From: an uncultured Lachnospiraceae bacterium | GTDB lineage: Bacteria > Bacillota > Clostridia > Lachnospirales > Lachnospiraceae | Reading direction: 5' to 3' | Length of the DNA stretch: 7,078 nucleotides | NCBI GenBank assembly: GCA_947174985.1 | Contig: CAMWLB010000157.1 | Span: forward strand, 1 to 7,078 | Part shown: piece by piece, positions 1-5,612 of the stretch | Numbering within the stretch: the first letter of the stretch is position 1 | Layout: every line of letters starts with the position of its first letter | Translations under genes and position numbers: made by a program | The notes under the pieces: model-generated | The model's input: the letters and a program-made list of their open reading frames with translations, nothing else | What the model was told of the DNA's origin: nothing | Databases searched by the model: none

Positions 1-1
1 G

Positions 2-1483
2 GATAAACGGTTTGGTTCCACAATCGCCTTAAATGATGTCAGCATTGAAATCAGGCGGGGTGAAATTTTGGGGCTGATTGGGGAAAACGGTTCAGGAAAG
101 TCTACAGTGACTTCTATTCTTTCCGGTATGCAGAAAGCCGACAAAGGGGAAATGTTTTTTAAAGACCAGAAATGGGAACCCCATTCCATGCTGTGGGCGT
201 TGGAAAAGGGAATCGGCATGATTGTACAGGAAAGCGGAACGGTTTCGGGAATCAGCGTTGCAGAAAATATTTTCCTGGGAGAAACAAACCGCTTTAAGGT
301 TTGGGGAAAAGAGAAAAAGTGGGGAGTAGTCAATCGAAAAGAAATGCTACGGGAAGCACAGGAAGCGTTGGATGCAATCGGCGCTTCCCATATCAGGGCG
401 GAACAGTTGACAGCAAGTCTGGATATGCAGGACCGCAAGCTCATAGAAATCGCCAAAATCATGATAAAGAAGCCGGAAATTCTGGTGGTAGACGAAACAA
501 CAACAGCCCTGTCTCAGATTGGACGTGATATCATCTACAAAATCATGGAGCAGATGAAGGAAGAAAATAAAGCGGTCGTTTTTATTTCGCATGACCTAGA
601 TGAAATCATGAATGTATGTGATTCGCTTACGGTATTAAGAGACGGAAAAATAATTGTGACGTTTGCAAAAGAGGATTTTGACGAGGATTCGATTAAGACC
701 AGCATGATAGGACGGGAAATGCAGGGAGATTATTACCGAAGCGATTATGACGGCAGCTATAGCGAAGAGGTTGTCATGGAGGTCAGGGATGCAGAGTTGG
801 GGAACCAGCTCAGGCACTTTAACCTGCAGGTACATAAGGGCGAAATACTGGGAATTGGCGGTCTTTCTCATTGCGGTATGCACACACTCGGAAAAGTGCT
901 GTTCGGTGCTGTAAAACCGTCGTCAGGCAAAGTGATTGTAAAAAATAAAGAGTTGAAAGATGAAGCAGACGCTATGCGGCAGCAGGTCGGTTACGCGGCG
1001 AAGGACAGAGATACCGAATCGCTGTGCCTGAATGCCAGCATTCGTGACAACATTGCAATAGGCGGTCTTGACTGTTTTGCAATACAACATTTTCTGCTTC
1101 TTCCAAGCAGGGAAAAGAAATATGTCAATGAACAGATTGACAATCTGAGTGTAAAGTGTGCAGAGATGGACCAGTATGTATCGGCTTTATCCGGCGGAAA
1201 TAAACAGAAGGTAGTATTTGGAAAATGGATTGGAAGAGGGAGCGAGATATTAATTCTTGACTGCCCTACCAGAGGGGTCGATATCGGTGTCAAGCAGGCA
1301 ATGTACCAGTTGATGTACCGTATGAAAAAAGAAGGCAAATCCATTGTCATCATATCTGAGGAAATGACGGAATTAATCGGAATGGCTGACCGTCTGGTTA
1401 TTATGAAGGACGGCGAGATAAAGAAAGAGTTTGAGAGAAGCGAAACGCTTAGCGAAGCGGATATTATTCAGTACATGATTTAG
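2..1483 (+). CDS. CUT2-family sugar ABC transporter, tandem ATP-binding subunit (RbsA/MglA-like), 5'-truncated
   Basis: Cytoplasmic ATPase that powers sugar import. The frame is open to the left edge and already reads KRFGSTIALNDVSIEIRRGE, the start of an RbsA-type first nucleotide-binding domain, so only about 5-10 residues should be missing. The TTG at 68 lies inside this domain and is not the start. Domain 1 has an intact Walker A (GENGSGKS, 80-103), a degenerate signature (LDMQD, 419-433), Walker B LVVDE (482-496) and the H-loop His (590-592). Domain 2 has a degenerate Walker A (GGLSHCGMHT, around 857-886; no Lys), a canonical signature LSGGN (1187-1201), and Walker B reading LILDCPTRGVD, with Cys (1262-1264) where Glu is usual; its H-loop position is SEE. 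The intact Walker motifs of domain 1 and the LSGGN of domain 2 would form one competent ATP site, as is known for this family. It lies 12 bases upstream of permease 1. Confidence 0.95.
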   Translation, partial: DKRFGSTIALNDVSIEIRRGEILGLIGENGSGKSTVTSILSGMQKADKGEMFFKDQKWEPHSMLWALEKGIGMIVQESGTVSGISVAENIFLGETNRFKVWGKEKKWGVVNRKEMLREAQEALDAIGASHIRAEQLTASLDMQDRKLIEIAKIMIKKPEILVVDETTTALSQIGRDIIYKIMEQMKEENKAVVFISHDLDEIMNVCDSLTVLRDGKIIVTFAKEDFDEDSIKTSMIGREMQGDYYRSDYDGSYSEEVVMEVRDAELGNQLRHFNLQVHKGEILGIGGLSHCGMHTLGKVLFGAVKPSSGKVIVKNKELKDEADAMRQQVGYAAKDRDTESLCLNASIRDNIAIGGLDCFAIQHFLLLPSREKKYVNEQIDNLSVKCAEMDQYVSALSGGNKQKVVFGKWIGRGSEILILDCPTRGVDIGVKQAMYQLMYRMKKEGKSIVIISEEMTELIGMADRLVIMKDGEIKKEFERSETLSEADIIQYMI

Positions 1484-1487
1484 GAGG
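1482..1487 (+). promoter_or_regulatory. Ribosome binding site of permease 1, overlapping the ATPase stop codon
   Basis: A perfect AGGAGG shares its first two bases with the TAG stop (1481-1483) of the ATPase gene and sits 8 bases before the ATG at 1496. This supports that start and suggests translational coupling between the two genes. Confidence 0.85.
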
Positions 1488-1495
1488 AATGTAGA

Positions 1496-2455
1496 ATGAA
1501 AAAGAAAAATGTGAAAAAGTATATCACAACACTGACTCCTCTTTTTGGACTGCTTGTGCTGTTTGCCGCTTTTCTGATACTTGGAAAAATGCGGGATATC
1601 AATATTTCTTATGGCTTGAAAAGTATTTTTAATCAATCCGTTGTAGTTGCAGTGGTTGCAACAGGAGCAATTTTTATCTATACCTTAGGTTCCTTTGATA
1701 TTAGTCTTGGCGCCTCTGTTGCAGTAAGCGCCCTGATCGGCGGCATGGTATATAACAAGACAGGGAGTCTGGCAGCAATGCTCTTTGTCTGTGTAGGAGT
1801 GGCGGTATTGGTTGGATTGTTTAATTCCGTGCTCGCCTCGGTGTTTAATCTGCCGGTGTTTGTCACAACAATTGCTATGCTGAGCGTGTTGAATGCCCTG
1901 GTGCTGGTGTTGATTAAAATCAATGGAACCGGTTCTGAAATTGCAGTTCCGGCGGCAGCGGTCAAGGCGCTTAACACCACAACATTTAAAATAATCGTGT
2001 TAGTTATTTATCTGCTGCTGTGTATTTTCATTTTCAGCTTTACAAAAATTGGCAGGATGCAAAAATTTCAATGTTGCAATCCGATTTGTGCAAAACTGAG
2101 CGGTATTTCAGAAAAGAAAATGGCGGTGATAGCCTTTGCCATGTCGGGCATCGGGGTAGGACTTGGGGCATTTCTTTCCATCGTCTATGCGCCGACGCTT
2201 ACCCGAAACACTGCTTCCAGTGTGGGAATGAATGTGATTATCGCCATTGTATTTGGCGGGATGCCGGTATCGGGAGGCGCAAGGAGTAAAATTTATGCCG
2301 CAGTCATAGGTGCTTTTTCCATGACGCTTCTTAGTCAGATTATGGTGATGTTCAACTTAAATTCCGGAATCGGGCAGATGGTAAAAGCGGCAATCTTTAT
2401 TCTGGTGGTATTTTTGGCAACCAGTGACCAGAGGGGAAAAATGCTCCCCAGATGA
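1496..2455 (+). CDS. CUT2-family sugar ABC transporter permease 1 (RbsC-like)
   Basis: Integral membrane subunit of the sugar importer, 319 residues, the usual length for the RbsC/BPD_transp_2 family. After a Lys-rich N-terminus (MKKKNVKKY) there are about eight to ten hydrophobic segments, near residues 11-30, 47-66, 70-84, 91-112, 116-141, 163-183, 208-231, 244-256, 266-285 and 293-308. Family landmarks are FDISLGASVAVSAL (68-80, matching the RbsC DLSVGS region), the cytoplasmic coupling loop GRMQKFQCCNPICAKLSGI (186-204) and the late FGGMPVSGGARS stretch (253-264). The coupling loop is unusual in having three cysteines (193, 194, 198) where relatives usually have Gly or Ala. It follows the ATPase by 12 bases and probably pairs with permease 2 as a heterodimer. 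Substrate cannot be read from the sequence. Confidence 0.93.
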   Translation: MKKKNVKKYITTLTPLFGLLVLFAAFLILGKMRDINISYGLKSIFNQSVVVAVVATGAIFIYTLGSFDISLGASVAVSALIGGMVYNKTGSLAAMLFVCVGVAVLVGLFNSVLASVFNLPVFVTTIAMLSVLNALVLVLIKINGTGSEIAVPAAAVKALNTTTFKIIVLVIYLLLCIFIFSFTKIGRMQKFQCCNPICAKLSGISEKKMAVIAFAMSGIGVGLGAFLSIVYAPTLTRNTASSVGMNVIIAIVFGGMPVSGGARSKIYAAVIGAFSMTLLSQIMVMFNLNSGIGQMVKAAIFILVVFLATSDQRGKMLPR

Positions 2456-2463
2456 TGAGTTCG

Positions 2464-2487
2464 GTATTCAGTGTGTACACTTAATAC
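2464..2487. other. Inverted repeat upstream of the binding-protein gene
   Basis: Arms GTATTCAGTG (2464-2473) and CACTTAATAC (2478-2487) pair at nine of ten positions (one C/T mismatch) around a TGTA loop. The centre includes the DNA palindrome GTGTACAC (2473-2480). It fills most of the 58-base gap and ends 13 bases before the AGGAGG of the binding-protein gene. No T-run follows, so it is not a classical terminator. It could be an mRNA-stabilising or processing hairpin or an operator; I found no convincing promoter to go with an operator. Confidence 0.5.
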
Positions 2488-2500
2488 ATAAAAATGAAAA

Positions 2501-2506
2501 AGGAGG
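2501..2506 (+). promoter_or_regulatory. Ribosome binding site that fixes the binding-protein start
   Basis: AGGAGG lies 7 bases before the ATG at 2514. It selects this ATG, which directly begins a lipoprotein signal peptide, over the in-frame ATG at 2424 that lies inside the permease 1 gene. Confidence 0.9.
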
Positions 2507-2513
2507 CACTACA

Positions 2514-3779
2514 ATGAAAAAGTTTTTAGCGTTATTGCTGGCAGCAGTTTTATCAGTATCTTTACTAACGGGCTGCGGTGATGAAAACAAAGGGGGAACG
2601 GGGGGCGGAAATTCGTCAACGACTCCAAATGCGTCAGGCACAGAATCAAATGATACGAATACCGGGCTGGATATGAGTAAAACCATAAAAATGGGTATTC
2701 TGGTTTCAGATGCAACGAGCGCAGAGGCACTTGCTTTCCGCAACTATTATACGGAATATATTCAGGAGCATTATAATGTGGAACTGATATACTCTGACGA
2801 GCTTACGGATGCAGCAGGAGAGACCTCAGCAATCGATACCTTTATCACCAATAACTGTCAGGTGATTATATCGTTTTCGTCCTTTGACCGTGCTGCACAG
2901 ATTCAACAGTGCGAGGATGCAGGCGTATATTATGCCGTTGCAACCGGCACGCTGACAGAGGAAGAGTATGAGACCTACAAGACTTACGAGCATTATATTG
3001 GTGCAATAGGACCTTCCCTTGATGTTGAATTTGAAACCGGCTATAACATGGCAAAGCATTATCTCGACCAGGGAAAGACAAATTTTGCAATTTTTGGCGG
3101 CGCTATTCCATATTATACGGAAATGCATATTTACCGTGCAGCGGGTATGCTGACGGCGATGGTTGAAGCCGGAGGAGAAGGCGCAAATTACAAGGGAGCA
3201 ACGGATAAGATGTCCATTATCGGACAGATTTTTGCAGACGGCGAAGTAACGACGGGAGAAATTGGAAATATCAATATTTCCGGTTATGTAGGCGGATATG
3301 ATATGGACGATGCATGGTTCGGAAAATGCGCACAGATGGCGCAGACCCCGGGGCTGGAAGTGATTCTTGCAGTAGGAAACGGTTCTGATTTCTTTGGAAC
3401 AGCCGCTGCCGGAACAGATGTCCTGATTGCCAGCGTGGATGCTTATGCAAGTAGCTACGGCGAGGCAATGGAGGCTGGTATGCTGGATTATCTTGCCGGA
3501 AAGTTTTCTGCGAGCATAGGTCCTATCTTTATCGCTTCCTACAGGGCGGCACTTGGTTCACCGATACGCACGTCGGAAGGAAATGCACTTGCTTTAAGCC
3601 AGGGTTACTGGATAGCTACAAGCGCGGAGGAATTTAACACCTATTATGCAGTAGACAGTAGCGTGGATTCTCCCGCATATACAAAAGAATTACTGGATAC
3701 CCTGCTGACGGCAGACTATGCGGCATTTGAAAAATTTGTCAGTCAGTACAGCTTTGAAGAAATTCAGAAGATGAAGTAA
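2514..3779 (+). CDS. Sugar ABC transporter solute-binding lipoprotein (periplasmic-binding-protein-like, possibly DUF3798 type)
   Basis: Captures the ligand outside the membrane and delivers it to the permeases. The 421-residue product opens with a lipoprotein signal (MKKFLALLLAAVLSVSLLTG) and a lipobox LTGC, so Cys21 should be lipidated. A Gly/Ser/Thr/Asn-rich linker (about 22-55) precedes the folded part. The rest looks like a type I periplasmic-binding fold: first strand TIKMGILVS (57-65), CQVIISFSSFDRAAQIQQCEDAGV (115-138), YIGAIGPS...GYNMAKHYLDQG (161-187), and a second-lobe segment LEVILAVGNGSDFFG (281-295) followed by DVLIASVDAY (302-311). It is divergent from RbsB. From memory it resembles the DUF3798 family, but I could not verify that. 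The gene sits between the two permease genes and is flanked by hairpins on both sides, which may help it accumulate more than the membrane subunits. Confidence 0.88.
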   Translation: MKKFLALLLAAVLSVSLLTGCGDENKGGTGGGNSSTTPNASGTESNDTNTGLDMSKTIKMGILVSDATSAEALAFRNYYTEYIQEHYNVELIYSDELTDAAGETSAIDTFITNNCQVIISFSSFDRAAQIQQCEDAGVYYAVATGTLTEEEYETYKTYEHYIGAIGPSLDVEFETGYNMAKHYLDQGKTNFAIFGGAIPYYTEMHIYRAAGMLTAMVEAGGEGANYKGATDKMSIIGQIFADGEVTTGEIGNINISGYVGGYDMDDAWFGKCAQMAQTPGLEVILAVGNGSDFFGTAAAGTDVLIASVDAYASSYGEAMEAGMLDYLAGKFSASIGPIFIASYRAALGSPIRTSEGNALALSQGYWIATSAEEFNTYYAVDSSVDSPAYTKELLDTLLTADYAAFEKFVSQYSFEEIQKMK

Positions 3780-3799
3780 AAAATAGATTTGCCGACATA

Positions 3800-3843
3800 A
3801 TCGGGCTGCCGGTGCAAACGCAAAAAAGCGCCGGCAGTCGGAT
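3800..3843. other. Strong GC-rich stem-loop between the binding-protein and permease 2 genes
   Basis: Arms 3800-3815 and 3828-3843 form 15 pairs, including two G-T wobbles, with one G/G mismatch. The core is CTGCCGG against CCGGCAG, and the loop is AAACGCAAAAAA. An alternative pairing of CCGAC (3792-3796) with GTCGG (3837-3841) is also possible. The stem is followed by AAAGAAGCAAAGG, not a T-run, so intrinsic termination is unlikely. Its position right after the binding-protein stop fits an mRNA 3'-end protector or processing site that sets a higher level of binding protein than of permease 2. That role is inference. Confidence 0.6.
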
Positions 3844-3872
3844 AAAGAAGCAAAGGCACAGAAAACTTGCAA

Positions 3873-3877
3873 AGAGG
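3873..3877 (+). promoter_or_regulatory. Weak ribosome binding site of permease 2
   Basis: AGAGG lies 10 bases before the ATG at 3888. It supports this ATG over the in-frame TTG at 3867, which has no purine-rich site at a suitable distance. The site is weaker than those of the other transporter genes. Confidence 0.6.
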
Positions 3878-3887
3878 ACTTGGAAAT

Positions 3888-4883
3888 ATGAAGACAAAGG
3901 GTATGGAAATTTTTAAAAGAATCGTAAAAATTGCCGTCATTCCGGCAGGAACGCTTTTGCTTGTGTTTTTGCTTTGCAGTGCAAATGGCGTAAAATTATT
4001 TGAGACAGAAGGAAACTGGATTCTGTTTTTCAGGGCAACAGCTTCCGTTATGCTGACGACCTTTGCACTGTCCCTGAATCTAAACAGTGGAAGATTTGAT
4101 TTTTCCATCGGTTCCATTGCGCTGCTTTCCTCCGTAATCAGCGCCTCCATATGTACATCAAAAGGATTGCCGAGTGCAGCCATGCTGGTGATATCTATTG
4201 TGGCCGGAGCTGTCCTGGGGCTCTTATCGGGAGGCATTTATGTCATTGTAAAGCTTCCTCCGATTATTGTATCGCTTGGTGTAGCGCTTTTTTATGAAGG
4301 ACTGGCGTTTGCGGTTACAAACGGTTATGGTGTATCGTTCGTGGCAAATAAAGAATTGACAAGCTTTCCCAGTGTCCTTCATTATGCACTTGTCATTTTG
4401 GGCGGGTTATTCTTCTTTATCTTTGTCTTCGACTATACGCAGTTTGGTTATGATTACAAAGCACTTCTGTCGGGGCAGAAGGTGTCTGTCAATATGGGAA
4501 TCAAAGAAATTCCTAATGCGGTCGGCTGTTATGTCATTGCAGGTGCACTCATGGGTGTAGTCGGTTTTATCAGTGCAACCAATACCGGTACTATCCAGAT
4601 GGCTCTGAATTTTGGCTCAATTGGCGTTATGTTTACCGCATTTCTGCCTATGTTTATAGGCGGGTTTATCGGAAGATTCTGCAATGAAAAAATTGGTTAT
4701 CTGCTGGGGGCAGTTACCACGGCGTTTATTTCCCTGATGTATGCAAGGCTGAACGTAGATTCTTCCATTCAGCAGATTGTAACGGCGCTGATACTGGTAG
4801 TCTTTCTGATTTATCTGAATAATGAAAATAAAGTAATCGAACTGGTTATGCTGAAGAAGCATTTGAAAAAGAAAACCAAATAG
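3888..4883 (+). CDS. CUT2-family sugar ABC transporter permease 2
   Basis: Second membrane subunit, 331 residues from the chosen ATG. A short basic N-terminus (MKTKGMEIFKRIVK) leads into hydrophobic segments near residues 15-31, 46-65, 72-90, 97-121, 123-143, 163-182, 210-230, 242-262, 268-285 and 294-310, and a Lys-rich tail (LKKHLKKKTK). Family landmarks are GRFDFSIGSIALLSS (68-82), matching the RbsC DLSVGS region, the KLPPIIVSLG stretch (122-131), and a coupling loop FGYDYKALLSGQKVSVNMGI (186-205) in which the usual LSGI reads NMGI. It differs clearly from permease 1, so the transporter likely uses a heterodimeric channel, as known for LsrC/LsrD and YtfT/YjfF. It is separated from the binding protein by 108 bases and from the mutase gene by 18, so co-transcription with the latter is likely. 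Confidence 0.92.
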   Translation: MKTKGMEIFKRIVKIAVIPAGTLLLVFLLCSANGVKLFETEGNWILFFRATASVMLTTFALSLNLNSGRFDFSIGSIALLSSVISASICTSKGLPSAAMLVISIVAGAVLGLLSGGIYVIVKLPPIIVSLGVALFYEGLAFAVTNGYGVSFVANKELTSFPSVLHYALVILGGLFFFIFVFDYTQFGYDYKALLSGQKVSVNMGIKEIPNAVGCYVIAGALMGVVGFISATNTGTIQMALNFGSIGVMFTAFLPMFIGGFIGRFCNEKIGYLLGAVTTAFISLMYARLNVDSSIQQIVTALILVVFLIYLNNENKVIELVMLKKHLKKKTK

Positions 4884-4891
4884 GTGGTATC

Positions 4892-4896
4892 GGAGG
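4892..4896 (+). promoter_or_regulatory. Ribosome binding site that fixes the beta-PGM start
   Basis: GGAGG lies 5 bases before the ATG at 4902. It argues against the in-frame GTG at 4884, which directly follows the permease 2 stop codon. The ATG start also gives residue numbers that match the lactococcal enzyme. Confidence 0.75.
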
Positions 4897-4901
4897 CTGA
4901 A

Positions 4902-5537
4902 ATGAAATATCAGGCAGTTATTTTTGATTTGGACGGTGTGATTTGCCATACAGATAAATATCATTATCTGGCATGGAAGCAAATGGCGGATGATTTAGAC
5001 ATTTATTTTGATGAAGAGATAAACAACCGGCTGCGCGGAGTCAGCCGTATGGAAAGTCTGGAGATAATTCTGGAAGGAAGCAGCAGAACCTTTTCTGATG
5101 CGGAGAAAGAAAAACTGGCGGCAGAAAAAAATGAACGGTATGTAAATTTGCTTGGTGAAATGTCGGCTGCAGATTTGTCCAGTGAGGTATGGGAAACGCT
5201 GGAGCAGCTTAGAGGGAAGGGATTAAAACTGGCAATCGGCTCTTCCAGCAGAAATGCAAAATTGATACTGGAGCGTTTAGGGCTTAAAGATTATTTTGAA
5301 GCAGTCAGTGATGGGACAAATATTGCAAAGTCAAAACCGAATCCGGAAGTATTTCTGAAGGCGGCAGAGTTTTTACATATAGAGCCGGATAAATGTCTGG
5401 TGGTCGAGGATGCGAGGGCAGGAATTGAAGCAGCCAAAAACGGGGGCTTTGACAGCGCGGGCATGGGAGAGGCATCAGCCAGTAAAGATGTTACCTATGC
5501 AATTAGTTCCTTTGGCGATTTGCTTAAAATTGTCTGA
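4902..5537 (+). CDS. pgmB: Beta-phosphoglucomutase (HAD superfamily)
   Basis: Cytoplasmic enzyme that interconverts beta-D-glucose 1-phosphate and glucose 6-phosphate through a phospho-aspartate and a beta-glucose 1,6-bisphosphate intermediate. The 211-residue product has the nucleophile/acid pair D9 and D11 in FDLDGV, cap-domain residues T17, H21 and W25, and the LRGVSR motif (44-49) with R49. It continues with S114, S116 and N118 in GSSSRN, K145 in KSKPNP, and E169/D170 in VVEDARAGI. From R49 onward these numbers coincide, from memory, with those of Lactococcus lactis beta-PGM, which makes this assignment much firmer than a generic HAD call. Beta-PGM normally works beside a phosphorylase that releases beta-glucose 1-phosphate. 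No GH65 enzyme is in view, but a GH3 enzyme of the His/Asp type follows 75 bases downstream. The nearest alternative, a hexitol or 2-deoxyglucose phosphatase, would not be expected to keep the cap motif. Confidence 0.93.
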   Translation: MKYQAVIFDLDGVICHTDKYHYLAWKQMADDLDIYFDEEINNRLRGVSRMESLEIILEGSSRTFSDAEKEKLAAEKNERYVNLLGEMSAADLSSEVWETLEQLRGKGLKLAIGSSSRNAKLILERLGLKDYFEAVSDGTNIAKSKPNPEVFLKAAEFLHIEPDKCLVVEDARAGIEAAKNGGFDSAGMGEASASKDVTYAISSFGDLLKIV

Positions 5538-5540
5538 AAT

Positions 5541-5574
5541 ATCAGCCGGGGAGAAAATCCTTTGGCTGATTTTT
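5541..5574 (+). terminator. Probable intrinsic (Rho-independent) terminator or attenuator after pgmB
   Basis: Starting 3 bases after the pgmB stop, ATCAGCC (5541-5547) pairs perfectly with GGCTGAT (5564-5570). Within the loop GGA (5550-5552) can pair with TCC (5558-5560) around GAAAA. The right arm runs into TTTT (5570-5574 are all T). The stem has modest GC and the T-run is short, so termination may be partial, leaving reduced read-through into the GH3 gene. I see no clear promoter in the 38 bases between it and that gene. Confidence 0.6.
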
Positions 5575-5600
5575 AATAAGCCGCAATTGGGAGGCAGAAT

Positions 5601-5606
5601 GAGAGG
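5601..5606 (+). promoter_or_regulatory. Ribosome binding site of the GH3 gene
   Basis: GAGAGG lies 6 bases before the ATG at 5613, the only start in frame with the GH3 coding region near this point. A stronger GGGAGG (5589-5594) lies further upstream and faces a different-frame ATG at 5599. Confidence 0.6.
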
Positions 5607-5612
5607 AAAATT

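Noticed and set aside
68..70. TTG as start of the ATP-binding subunit
   Set aside because: The frame is open upstream to base 2 and encodes the expected family residues before Walker A; the TTG codon is an internal Leu.
2424..2513. N-terminal extension of the binding protein from an ATG at 2424
   Set aside because: It lies inside the permease 1 gene, would bury the signal peptide 30 residues in, and ATG 2514 has a perfect AGGAGG.
3800..3843. Intrinsic terminator after the binding-protein gene
   Set aside because: No T-run follows on the + strand, and in reverse orientation there is no gene for it to terminate.
3764..4237. 157-codon minus-strand open frame
   Set aside because: It opposes the real permease 2 gene, shows no recognisable family, and reads as a shadow of hydrophobic coding sequence.
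4884..4901. GTG start for the mutase directly after the permease 2 stop
   Set aside because: No well-placed ribosome site, and ATG 4902 has GGAGG at 5 bases and restores family residue numbering.
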